DNA of 64,000 bases. Origin: Gavia stellata (taxonomy: Eukaryota; Chordata; Aves; Gaviiformes; Gaviidae). Positions 26,201 to 37,014 of the stretch are shown here, one piece after another (within the stretch, counting starts at the first letter, position 1; each line of letters starts with the position of its first letter). The stretch spans positions 186,001-250,000 of the forward strand of contig NC_082613.1 of assembly GCF_030936135.1 (NCBI RefSeq), read 5' to 3'. The translations under genes and the position numbers were made by a program. Below the pieces are notes generated by a model. The model saw only the letters and a list, made by a program, of their open reading frames with translations, was not told the DNA's origin and did no database searches.

Positions 26201-29200
26201 TGAACAATCTTCAAACCCACATAAGTCTTCCCTGCAAAACAAGCTCAGAATCAGAAAAGGGTAATCCACCCTCTACAGAAACAGAGTAATCATCAAAAAC
26301 AGACACAAGACTTTCTTCTAGGCTGCAAATCCGATCTGTACCAGAAGCGCTGACCCCACAGGTAACTAGTTTACAAAATGTAAACAAAGTACTGTGACAC
26401 TGTCTTTCTAGCCTGTAGCTCAGCAAGGCCATGCTCTGCAAGAATGTTGTCTTTCAGTTAATACACTGGACCTGGACCCAGGTTTTCCTCCACAACTGCG
26501 TCCCCCAGCCCACTCAGATACAGGCTTCATACATGACATTTGGCTGCAAATGGAACATCCATATACTAGTGAAAAACAAGCAGTGGTGCTTGTTGAGTTC
26601 AGGTACCATTTAAAACAATTACAGTTAATCTTGTAATGCTTTATTCACGCAGAGGATCACGGCTGAACACTCCCAACGTTCTAACATGCTATGAAGACAA
26701 ATAGGACTGTTGCACAGCAAGAAGTACCATGTTACCAAAGATGGTTGAAAATTTTTTCACCCCAATACACAAGCAGAGCCAACAGTGCAGTTGGTGTCTA
26801 CTTGCAACTAGGTCGGACTAGGTCGGCAATACATAAGATCAGATATGGGTATCTGAGGATACTTCAACTTTCTCTACAGCTCATGTTCACTAGGCTACTC
26901 AAGCATCAATTAGGCATGGGACTAAAGCTTTGGAGACAGTACAGCTGGCTTTCTCTGAAGTTAATCTCTCTAAATGGGGGAATCAAGAACTTAAATGACA
27001 GCAAATGTTTCTCACCGGTCCCAGGAGGCCCTTGGATAATAGCCAGCTCCTTGGTGAGTGCAAGACTCAGTGCCTGCATCTGAGACTCATCTAATCTCAG
27101 GGTTTCCATTGAAGGCCACTGGTTGGGATCTAGAACACGGACACTTCGCCTTCTCAAATCATCAGGGTACACCTCTTCATCTGACAGGGGATCTTCCATC
27201 AAGGGTGCAAAGTTGTAGACAGTATCCATTGTCAGGTATGTTGGCTTCTTCACCTGTGCATCACATTCCACGATGTACTTCTGGAATGGGATATCTTTTT
27301 CCTGGATTTCCTGTAACCCTTCTAACACGTGCCGATAGGCCTCAAAGTAGGCAGTTGTCTCTACCATGAGGAAGGAGTCTGAGGGCTGAACCTCTGCCAG
27401 CAGTGCCTGGCTCTGTGCATTAAAAGATAGCTGCACAATCCCGTGGGCAAGATCTGCATTATCACGGTTAGAAACAGTGGCAAAAAGGCATGTTTCAAAG
27501 TGATCTTTGGACATGCAGATCAGGGATCCATATAGCAACCGTTTGGAATTCTGCCATCGTACAAACTTCAATGGCTTTATGTCAAACTGGATCTTGTAAA
27601 CAATACCAGTTGGGGAACAGAGAGGGGTAATAATCCGTGTGTCAAAGTAGATCCTGATATCATCAAATTTTTTCTTTCTCAAACCTTTGTCCTCAAAGCT
27701 CTGCAAAAGCTCCAAGATACCTTCCCTTAAAGGCCTTACAAAGTCTTCTCTCAAAAGCCGGAAATGGGTGTCAAGGTAAATGCTGGTGCTTTCGTATCTT
27801 CCAGAAACAATATTGGGACGTAGAAAGGGTTTCTCATTATGGTGTACCTCATTATATGTTGGATAAATGGTCATCGTATGATAGCTTTCTTCCTGACCAT
27901 CAGTCCGAGGCTGCATAAGAGTATAGTTATCAGCCCTCAGTGTGCCTTCACGTCTCTTCTCCTGCAGATGCTGCACAAGCATCTGGACTTTATTTAGATT
28001 CTTCTCTGTTTCTTCTGTGATGTCCACACCAGAAGCTCTCAGGGCATTTATGGATGCTGGCAAGACTGTCAAGAGAATGGAGGTTTTCTGCACAGAGCTG
28101 GCTGGGAAAATACTGATCAGGTCCTGAAGAAGTGAAATGATGTTGCTAATATGCACAGGGTACTGATGACGTACAGCAGGGACTGCTTCTGTTACCATGT
28201 CAGACACATACTGTGGCAGACAGATCCTGAGAAAGTTGGACTCCTTCACCACTCCAAGAAGCTGTTGGACACTCTGTCTATCCATTCGGGAACTGCACGC
28301 TTTTCGAAGCACCTGGCAAACGAGCTGAAGGAAATTGGGTTTCATAGCTGTTTGGGAAAGAAGTTCCTTCAAACCCGAACTGGAAGCAAGTGTGATGACA
28401 ACTTCTGAAGGGTCTTTCTGGAGGAGACTTTCTAGGAATTTATAACCAATCCTTTTGACTTGCTGAGGCTGCTCACTGAGCTGGGCACCACCTGGGGTAG
28501 GGTTCTGGTAGAAATGAGAATTCTCCCGAGGTTGCATCCTCCTTCCCCTACCTTCATTTTCCTGCCCATTCCTCAGCCCTCTAGCTCCTTCCTGGGCTTG
28601 TCCACCTTGATACCTCCTTCCCCTACCCACATTTTCTTGCTCATTCCAGGGTCCTCTGGCCCTCTCATGTGCTTGTCCACCTTGATACCTCCTTCCCCTA
28701 CCTTCATTTTCTTGCTCATTCCAGGGTCCTCTAGCCCTCTCGTGTGCTTGTCCACCTTGATACCTCCTTCCTCTACTCTCATTTTCTTGATCATTCCAGG
28801 GTCCTCTAGCCCTCTCATGTGCTTGTCCACCTTGATGCCTCATTCTCCTTCCCTCATTCTCCTGTTCATTCCAGTGTCCTGTGGCTCCACTGTGGGCCTG
28901 TCCACCTTGGTTTCTTGGTTTATTCTTGCTTGGTTGAGGAACCCTCCAAATCCAATCACCAAATCTCTCTTCTCTTTGCCCAGGTAGAATAGTATAATTA
29001 CTGGCTTGGGGGCTTTCCCCTAACTGAGCTGCCTGGCCTGACACATTATTTGTTCTGTTTCTGCTTCTTCGTGTAAAGCCAGTATCCCAATGATCTGCAT
29101 GCCCTTAAAAAACAAATAAATAAAGACACTCCTTAATTATAAATCAACCACATTAACCTGCCTCCCAACACAAATGCATGAGCGTTTTGGCATGATATTC

Positions 29201-29878
29201 AGCATATTTTGGACATTTAGCATCAAGTTAGAAAACTACCATTATATTTGCACCCAGACTTTCAAATTGGTGTTTCTTTTGTATGCATTTTTCTAACTGA
29301 GTGCCACGCCTAGAGTTCACTTAAGCTGTTAAGCCATGAAGACACTAAAAAACTAAACCCTTTTCCACAGAACAGAAACCAGAATTCAGAAAGGCCAAAG
29401 ATGAAGTTTCCTGCACAGGACAGGATTTCCTCACAAGTTAGCTGTCATTAAAATAATTACAAAGGCAGCAGCAGCTGACTTCGACTGTATATAGCAGAGT
29501 TAAAACACAGACCTCCTGGACAAAGTCCAGCCTCTCAGAGTAGTAGGAAGCATAGACTATGTAAGTCTTTGTTATGCTCTCAACAGAATAGTTAGGGAAG
29601 CACTAAACACTAGTAGAAAACAGTTAGCAAAGAGATTTCTGCAGTACATCATCACCTCATGGCCCCAGCCAGACTCCGGGGGCAAATAAGGAAGTGCTGG
29701 AATTTAGGCTTGAGAGGAAATGTCACTATACACAGGCAGGGAAGGAGTGGATCCCCCCCGTACCAGCACGATCCCCCGGGCCTTCCACAGCCTTCTGCCC
29801 TGCATTCACCGGGCGACCCTCACCTCTCCCTCCAGCTCGGGGCTGCTGGGAGCAAGGCTCCCGCCTGGCACCCTCCAT
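17215..29878 (-). CDS. ZNFX1: NFX1-type zinc finger-containing RNA helicase ZNFX1
   Basis: Thirteen coding exons: 29824-29878, 27016-29103, 26100-26231, 25697-25845, 25335-25478, 24768-24885, 24253-24500, 23993-24132, 23524-23678, 22708-22853, 22230-22340, 21426-21521, 17215-19647. They sum to 6015 nt, about 2004 aa (human about 1918). The short first exon (MEGARREP) was chosen because it is the only ATG exon found with the phase exon 2 needs. Domains: low-complexity N terminus with 25-aa repeats (about 83-208); SF1 helicase with GPPGTGKT (about 710-717), VEEAAEV (about 1095), GDHQQ and VALSRAKKG; a cysteine-rich array of NF-X1 fingers (CGHxC types, about 1390-1665); a CPICQ-type pair; and a C-terminal RZ-type finger ([15 protein letters not shown]). 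In mammals ZNFX1 is interferon-induced, binds viral double-stranded RNA and works with MAVS at mitochondria. Two ISRE-type sites lie upstream. Confidence 0.95.
24707..24766. repeat. poly(T)/TTTG low-complexity tract
   Basis: A T-rich run with TTTG and TTTTG units abuts ZNFX1 exon 6. In the minus-strand transcript it is an A-rich stretch beginning immediately after the splice donor. It looks like simple-sequence expansion, not an identifiable element. Confidence 0.6.
28536..28910 (-). repeat. coding tandem repeat, five 75-bp units in ZNFX1
   Basis: The same landmark (tccacctt on the plus strand) recurs at 28601, 28676, 28751, 28826 and 28901, an exact 75-bp period. Each unit encodes 25 residues of the form [18 protein letters not shown] plus an arginine-rich tail. 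Units 2-4 are nearly identical and the outer two have diverged. Human ZNFX1, as I recall it, has a single related segment here (QEGHASDEARDQRHDQEN). The repeat keeps frame because 75 is a multiple of three. Confidence 0.9.
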
Positions 29879-30053
29879 CGCTCGGCCCGGTGACTCCTCT
29901 CACGATGTCGCAGGTCTCCGGGTCGAGGGCACCGTTCAGCGCTGAGGGCTGCACCGCTCCTGCACCCGAACACAGGCGCCGTCGTGCCCGGCGCTGCTGC
30001 GCCCCCCGCACGGCCCGGGAGCCGCCCCAGGCACAGCCCGCCACCGACGAAAG

Positions 30054-30063
30054 TTTCACTTTC
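30054..30063. promoter_or_regulatory. ISRE/IRF-type element 1
   Basis: The sequence agtttcactttcc (30052-30064) contains TTTC-AC-TTTC (30054-30063), an exact match to the ISRE core TTTCNNTTTC with the usual flanking AG. It lies about 175 bp upstream of the ZNFX1 start codon and probably within or near its first exon. ZNFX1 is interferon-inducible in mammals, so the site is functionally plausible. Confidence 0.75.
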
Positions 30064-30342
30064 CAGTTCCCCGCAAGGCCCGCCCCGCCGTCCCCGGCTG
30101 CGGGCCGCCCCCGGCCGGGGCAGCGGCCGCCGCCTTCCCCCGGCCCCCGCCCACTCCCGGCGGGCAGCGGGCAGCGGCCCCCGCCCTCCCCCGGTACCGG
30201 TCGTCGCCGGCAGGCAGCGCAGCGTCCCTGATACAGAGCCTCTCCTCCCCCCTCCGGGACCAGCGGCCCCCCGTGAGACAAGCAGCTACCGCCCGACCAC
30301 CGCCAAGCGGCCGCCCCCAGCACACCCACCTGGCGCCGCTGC

Positions 30343-30352
30343 TTTCGGTTTC
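30343..30352. promoter_or_regulatory. ISRE/IRF-type element 2
   Basis: TTTC-GG-TTTC matches the ISRE core exactly. It lies about 290 bp from the first element and 125 bp upstream of the DDX27 start codon. It could serve ZNFX1, DDX27 or both. Confidence 0.6.
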
Positions 30353-30476
30353 CCTTCCGCCCAGCAGGGCGGGGCCAGCCGTCGCCCCACCCACAAGCCC
30401 TGCCCTGGGCCGGCTCCGCGCATGCGCGACCGCTGGCTCACGTGGTAGCGCGCAGTTCCGGTGCGGGGCTGCAGCC

Positions 30477-33400
30477 ATGCTGCGGAGTTTGGGCCTGGTG
30501 GGCACTATCGCAGAGGGGGATGTGGGGCCCGAGGACCAGGAGTCTGGAGCCTCCGAGGATGAGGAGGTGGGGCCGCGCAGGATTTATTGTCTGGGTCGTG
30601 AGTGCGCCGGGCCGGGTTGGATCGCGTTGGGCCGGGGTCGAGGTCGGTGCGGTCCGGTTCGACTGTCCCGCCGTCGTTGCTCATTGGTGTTATCGCAGGA
30701 GCTGCGCCGGGCGCCGGGCCCCAGACGGCGGGGCCCCACAGGCGGGGACTTCAGTGCCTCCTTCGTCTTCGGCGAGGTGGAGGCCGGTGGGGAAGGCACC
30801 TGGGCAGCGGCACTGCGCCAGCTCCGCGGCAAGGTGAGGCCTGGGGTGGGGACCGGGGCTGCAGTGCCTGAGGCCACAGTGCACTGCGCTCTCCTGGGCT
30901 CCTCTTACAGCTCCTGTTTTGTGATTTCCTGCCTAGAGAGCAGCTACGACGCTGGATGAGAAGATTGAGAAAGTGAGACAGAAAAGGAAGTTCCAGGTCA
31001 GGGCCTTTCTTTCTCATTACTGAAAACACTGGTATGGGTTTGGCCTTCTACTGCGTTCCCTCAGGCACACAGACTCTGAAAGCATCCTGAGCTGCAGTGC
31101 TCAAGCCACAGCTCATCACCTCGACAGGGTTTGCAGCCACACCTGGTGTGTTGCTGAACTAATGAGAATGCAGAATTGTTAATGCAATTAAGGTTATGCA
31201 AAACCATGCATCTGTGAATGGGCTTATAATAACCACACACAAAAGCTCACAAAGGATAGAAGTTTCTTTTTTATCCTTTCTTTTTAAAACTTTTTTTAAA
31301 CCTTTTCCTAGGAGAGAGAAGCTAAACAAGAAAAAGCAAGAGGTGAAGATATGGAGACTGAGGATAATCAAACCAAAAAGAGGGAATGTGAGGATTTCAA
31401 TAGGGATGAAGAAGAAGATGTGGAGTCTCAGTATTCATTGGATGATGAAACTATCTTCACAAAAGCAGGTATTAGCAGTACATATAGAGATGGTCAGGAG
31501 CAAGAATCTGACTGTTGACTCACTGGAAAAGTCTGTAGTGAAGCCTTGCTGGGAGTGCGCAAGAACCTCTCATTTCTTGTTATCTTCCTTCTGCGACATT
31601 CCTTCTGATTTTGGTCAAGCTTATTTTCAATGGTAGCCATAGTATTTTAATTGAACTCATCCCTGACGAAGGATATTTGCTTGGCATTTTACTCCATTGC
31701 ATGCCTGTACTTGTTTCTGAGGCTTCTCTGTGAGTAACTCATTTAGAGCAAAAAGTATGATATGAAGGTGGTCACCATATCTTGTTATGTGTTTAGCTGT
31801 GCTTGTTAATTCCTGTCACATTTCTCTTCCTCTGCAGATACGGTTAAAGTGAAGGAACGGAAATCGAAAAAGGGAAAAACGGTAAGTGTTGGAGAGAGTG
31901 ACACTAGGTCATTCTCCAGTGTTTCTTCAGGAGGAATTTGATTTTGGTTAACAAACTGTAGCTCAAAAAACAGCCCAGAGCTCTTTGATAACATGTTGTG
32001 TTGTTGCCTGTGTCGTGGCAGTTTTGTTGTTGCTGTTTCTAGGAAGCGGAGAGCTTTTTTGAAGATGCCTCTCAATATGATGATAACTTGTCATTCCAGG
32101 ACATGAATCTTTCACGACCTTTGCTAAAGGTATTTATCTAGTTTAGTTATTATATACGTTACTCTGAAGAATGTTGTACAGCCTCTGCTCCACCAATCAA
32201 AACTGTCAGATTCCTCTTCTCTTTGCAGCCTCTCTGAAAAGTAAATTATGTAGGAGCTAGTGTGATAGTCCTTTAGGAGCTGTTATTCCCAAATAATGGA
32301 AACCATTCTATGATTTGCAATATGTCAACACTATCTTGAGTGAGACTTGTCACAGAGTCATAGAATGGCTGAGGTTGGAAGGGACCTCTGGAGGTCATCT
32401 TGTCCAACCCCCTGCTCAAGCAGGTCCACCTAAAGCTGGTTGCCCGGGACCATGTCCAGATGGCTTTTGAGTATCTCCAAGGATGGAGACTCTGCAACCT
32501 CTGTGGGCAACCTGTGCCAGTGCTCAGTCACCCTCACAGTGAAAAAGTGTTTCCTGGTGTTCAGAGGGAACCTCCTGTGTTTCAGTTTGTGCCCATTGCC
32601 TCTGGTCCTGTCACTGGGCACCCCTGAAAAGAGCCTGGCTTCATCCTCTTTTCACCCTCCCTTCAGGTATTTATACACATTGACACGTTCCCCCTCTGAG
32701 CCTTCTCTTCTCCAGGCTGAACAGGTCCAGCTCTGTCAGCCTTTCCTCCTACGTGAAGTGCTCCAGTCCCTTAATCATCTTTGTGGCCCTTTGCTGGACT
32801 CTCTCCAGTATGTCCATGTCTCTCTTGTACTCGAGAGCCCTGTGCTGGGCACAGTGCTCAAACTCTGTCTGGTATGGCCACACCGTAATTGCTCATCTTC
32901 TTTGTAGGCCATCACAGCTCTTGGCTTCAAGCAACCAACCCCAATTCAGAAGGCTTGTATCCCGGTGGGTCTTCTGGGGAAGGATATTTGTGCCTGTGCT
33001 GCCACTGGGACAGGTAGGGGGTTGAGCAGGGCACAGGAAACGTGGAGACTTAGCTATTCACAATAATTGGTAATTTTTGGTAATTCTTCATAATTTTCTT
33101 GTTTAGGTAAAACAGCTGCCTTCATCTTGCCTGTCCTTGAGCGTCTCATTTACAAACCTCGTCAGGCTCCAATAACACGGGTATTGGTTCTAGTGCCAAC
33201 ACGAGAACTGGGTATTCAGGTGCACTCTGTCACAAAACAGTTGGCGCAGTTCAGCAGTGTCACAACTTGTCTTGCTGTAGGTGAGTATTAAGTTGCTTTT
33301 GTGACGTGTACAGCTTGCTGTAAACTGCTGTACAGAACTTGGAGTTCTTTGTTATAGAACTGGAGGCTATACGCTTATTGCAGGCATGCTTCTAGTAGGT

Positions 33401-36400
33401 GTGCTGTGGTTTAAAATCTCACTTTCCAACACCGTGCTGTACTTTTTGTTTGTTGGTTTCTGAGAAAGAAAAGGTGGGGTCACTTTTAATTGTGAATGTG
33501 GTATTAATCTGAGTTGTTTCCCATTCCTCAGGCAATTTGGATCTGTCTACTCTGCTGCAGCCTGCTTAGGGAGTCAGGAGTCTGTGTTTGCTCTCTTTCA
33601 GGTGGCCTAGATGTGAAGACTCAAGAAGCAGCTCTGCGCTCTGGGCCAGACATTCTTATCGCTACTCCTGGGCGACTGATTGATCATCTCCACAACTGCC
33701 CTTCTTTCCACCTGAGCAGTGTTGAGGTGCTGATTTTGGATGAAGCAGACAGGTAGGCTAAGCAGGACAGTAGTGAAAAATGAGATGGTAGTTTTCTGCT
33801 TTCCTTTTCCCATGCTGTAGGACAGTCTTTGTTGCCCTGCCTTAAGTAATGTTTCTTAGCTAGAACCAGATGAAACTGCATTATGTTGCTGTTTTTCTCC
33901 TGTGTAGGATGCTGGATGAGTATTTTGAGGAACAGATGAAGGAAATAATCAGGTTGTGCTCCCACCACCGTCAGACAATGCTTTTCTCTGCCACAATGAC
34001 AGAGGAGGTAAGACAGGCTGCTGAGAAGCATATTGAGGCAGAAAGTTGAATAGAAGTTTGTTTAATCTTTTACCAGAGATTATGTGGACTTTTTTTTCTT
34101 AACCTGTTTTGGTAGGTGAAAGATTTAGCTTCTGTTTCCCTGAAAAATCCCATCCGAATTTTTGTGAACAGCAACACGGATGTTGCCCCTTTTCTGCGGC
34201 AGGAATTTATCCGGATCAGACCCAACCGAGAGGGAGACCGTGAGGCCATTGTATCAGGTTAGCGATGAGCAAAGAAAAGCTGGAATTGGTAGGTGACTAT
34301 GAAGCAGGTTCCTGAGAGGACTTTCTTTCAGCTCTGCTGACACGAACCTTCCCAGATCATGTGATGCTTTTCACCCAGACCAAGAAGCAAGCTCACCGTA
34401 TGCACATCCTACTTGGGCTGATGGGTCTACGGGTTGGGGAGCTTCATGGAAACCTCTCTCAGGCACAGCGGCTGGAAGCACTCAGGTATTAACGGGCTTA
34501 GTTGGCAATCATAGGCAAAAAAGAAGTTAGGAGTTGGAAGTTTTAGGGCAGAAGTGAATTGCGGTATTCATTGCTAATGCATTTGCTATCTCTGCTCAGG
34601 CGCTTTAAGGATGAGCAGATCGATATTCTGGTAGCTACAGATGTGGCTGCACGTGGACTTGATATTGAAGGTGTTAAAACAGTGAGTATTTGCAGTGCTG
34701 AGCTTCTTAATGAGTCTTTTAATATCATTTCCTTACTAACACTGTTTCTGGTATAGGTAATCAATTTTACCATGCCCAACACCACCAAACACTATGTTCA
34801 TCGAGTGGGTCGGACAGCAAGAGCAGGCAGGGCTGGTCGTTCAGTTTCACTTGTGGGTGAGGAAGAGCGCAAGATGCTGAAGGATATTGTGAAGACTGCC
34901 AAAACACCAGTGAAAGCCAGAATTCTTCCCCAAGGTACGCACTTCACTGAGGTAAAAAGTGGGAGAGCAGTAGGCAGGGAATACCATGGTACAGAGGGAC
35001 ACTAAAAAATGTGCTGAAAACCAAGATGGACTTTACAGGAACTGCTTCTGGTTTTCACACTGTATCGTTTTCAGATGTCATACTAAAATTTCGAGAGAAG
35101 ATTGAGAATCTAGAGAAAGATGTGTATGCAGTTCTGTGCTTGGAGCGTGAGGAACGTGAGATGCAGCAGTCAGAGGCCCAGGTAAGGGGTTTTTTAGGAT
35201 TTTTTTTTTTTGCTTTAGTTTGTTTTTTTAAGATCTGGAGTAGATAACAGTGCATAAGTACATTAAGGTAACTTCCTTAACCTGCCTACTTTATAAAAGG
35301 AAGAGAGAGATATTTTTTAGCCACCATGAGCTCACTTGCCTGAATTATTTCAGATCAATAGGGCAAAGAAGCAGCTGGAGACAGGAAAACAAGAGACTGT
35401 GGGTGAGGGTTTGGAGCGGAGCTGGTTTCAGACCCGTGAGGAAAGGAAGAAAGAGAAATGTGAGTCATGACACTGCTGCCATGTTAAATTCCATAGCTGC
35501 AACTGGACTCCGCTCTGTACTTTAAGAGGTTCTTTATTCTGTGTTTTTCTTTGTCTCTCCAGTGGCTAAAGCCCTGCAGGAGTTTGACCTAGCATTACGA
35601 GGCAAAAAGAAAAGGAAGAAATTTATGCAGGACAGACAGAAAAAAGTCCAAATGACAGTGAGTACATTTATGGACAAGCGAGACCCTCGGTGGACTATCC
35701 TGGTTTTCCCTTAGCAAAACCTCACATCACTGTAAACTTGCATTTTAACACGTTTTAGCCGGAGGAGAGGTCACAGTTTGAAATCTTGAAATCTCAAATG
35801 TATGCTGAGCGGCTGGCAAAAAGGAATCGCCGAGCAAAGCGAGCCAGAGTCTTGCCAGAAGAGGAACCAGCAGCAGTACCAGCAGGTGGAGACTTGCTTT
35901 ACAGCTGACCTACCTTATGTCAGTTTCTTTGTTAGAAATAGGTAAACTAAACTAATTTGTATAGAGGGAGACACTGATCTTTGAAGGAATGGTGACCGGT
36001 GCTGGCCAGGGTGTGTGTTTGCAGAGAGGAGACATTGCTTTTTCCTGATGTTAGGCTAATTGTTGTGGTCAAGGCTACTGGGCTCTAGTATACAAGATGA
36101 TGCTGTGTCTCTCTCTTTACAGCCAATGTTCTGACTGTTGTCTCTGTGTTAGGCCCCAAGCGGAAGAAAAAACTGTCTGTGTTTGATGAAGAGCTTACCA
36201 ACACAAGCAGGAAGGCTCTGAAGCAGTACCGTGCTGGGTAATGTCTGAGCAGTAGTACATTAGTCCAGACTTCAAGTGGGAATTTTTTTGTATCTCTGGA
36301 CTTTCTCAGGGATACTTTGACTGATATTGGGGGAAAAGGTGGGCAGAGCAGAGAAGGGCTTCTTGCAACAAGTACCTGTGCTATTGACATACTTCAGTGG

Positions 36401-36796
36401 GTTTTGTCTTACCTTCTCCCCTTTCTCTTAAAAAGCCCATCATTTGAAGATCGAAAACGCTTGGGTATGGCCCAACGTAAGAAAGGAGGAAACTTCAAAT
36501 CCAAGTCCAGGTATAGCTCCTGTTACTTTCTTATTCAAGTTGTGGGGTGGTTTTTTTTTGCCCTTGCTAAGGCCCTTGCTAAAAGGCTTGTTGGTTCTGC
36601 AGTAGCTTACTCTCCTACTGCAGGTCTGATGCTGGGGGCAATCAAGGATATTCCCCTTTAATAGTACATTCCTAGGCTTCTACTTGGGAGAGTATTGCCT
36701 AGAACATGCTCAGTGCTGTTCCTTATTTATCATTGAGAGTTGGGCTGGTGGAATGTCACTTCAAATATCTTCTCTTTCAGGTACAAGAGAAAGTAA
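30477..36796 (+). CDS. DDX27: DEAD-box RNA helicase DDX27 (ribosome biogenesis)
   Basis: Twenty-one exons: 30477-30566, 30699-30833, 30937-30996, 31312-31468, 31838-31881, 32043-32129, 32908-33013, 33107-33280, 33602-33752, 33908-34007, 34116-34257, 34332-34485, 34600-34681, 34757-34934, 35075-35181, 35354-35459, 35563-35657, 35759-35885, 36153-36237, 36436-36510, 36781-36796. Total 2271 nt, 756 aa. Start [11 protein letters not shown] resembles human MLADLGLIGTI. Motifs in order: Q motif ([10 protein letters not shown], about 200), ATGTGKT (about 225-231), PTRELG, TPGRL, DEAD (about 331-334), SAT (about 361), [12 protein letters not shown] and [10 protein letters not shown] (about 510-519). 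The tail is basic, ending SKSRYKRK. In mammals it is a nucleolar helicase of the PeBoW-associated 60S pathway, acting on 47S rRNA 3'-end processing. Exon 19 has a second in-frame acceptor 30 nt upstream. Exon 2 is arginine-rich and differs from human. Confidence 0.96.
32358..32885 (-). mobile_element. CR1 LINE fragment in DDX27 intron 6
   Basis: About 530 bp antisense to DDX27. The plus strand begins 'tcatagaatggctgaggttg', the reverse complement of a CR1 3' end. The minus strand encodes a CR1 reverse-transcriptase tail over 32430-32621 ([15 protein letters not shown], then [10 protein letters not shown]), still open across about 60 residues. The 5' part is truncated. The element's far edge lies about 20 bp from the splice acceptor of DDX27 exon 7. 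Confidence 0.9.
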
Positions 36797-36995
36797 GAAT
36801 TGTTGGTAATTACCGAATGGGTCATCTGGACAATGCAGACACTTCAGAGACACTCTCCAGGGCCTGGATTTCTTTGTACTGTGAGGAGACAACTTCAGTA
36901 GAATTGAATAGTTTTTCTTCAAGTTCGGGAATAGCTTTAGAATGTTCATTAATACCTGGCTGAAGACCCTGTGTGAAAACATCTTCAGCCCATGC

Positions 36996-37001
36996 AATAA
37001 A
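36996..37001 (+). terminator. DDX27 poly(A) signal
   Basis: AATAAA lies 200 bp after the DDX27 stop codon, an ordinary 3' UTR length. Confidence 0.75.
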
Positions 37002-37014
37002 GGATTGATTTTGG

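Larger units (their letters stand above)
29750..30900. promoter_or_regulatory. bidirectional CpG-island promoter, ZNFX1 (-) / DDX27 (+)
   Basis: A GC-rich, CpG-dense block separates divergent start codons at 29878 (ZNFX1) and 30477 (DDX27). Next to DDX27 lie a perfect NRF1-type palindrome (gcgcatgcgc, 30418-30427) and an E-box (cacgtg, 30439-30444). Both are common at ribosome-biogenesis and housekeeping promoters. Two interferon-type sites are listed separately. A second possible ZNFX1 donor (cag/gtgggt) near 30330 suggests an alternative noncoding first exon. Confidence 0.75.

Noticed and set aside
28460-28987. 175-aa plus-strand frame rich in Pro, Leu and Ser with internal repeats
   Set aside because: It is the reverse complement of the ZNFX1 75-bp coding array; the repeat structure is inherited from the minus-strand gene.
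29659-30959. Several frames of 130-228 aa around the ZNFX1/DDX27 promoter
   Set aside because: They run through introns and CpG-island DNA. Only the spliced DDX27 and ZNFX1 first exons are supported.
32430-32621. 63-aa minus-strand frame that looks like a conserved protein
   Set aside because: It is the C-terminal tail of a CR1 reverse transcriptase, already covered by the CR1 entry, not a host gene.
34258-34331. Possible C/D snoRNA in DDX27 intron 11 (gcgatgag ... cctgaga)
   Set aside because: Boxes are only about 55 nt apart, no terminal stem forms, and a 74-nt intron is too short for normal snoRNA processing.
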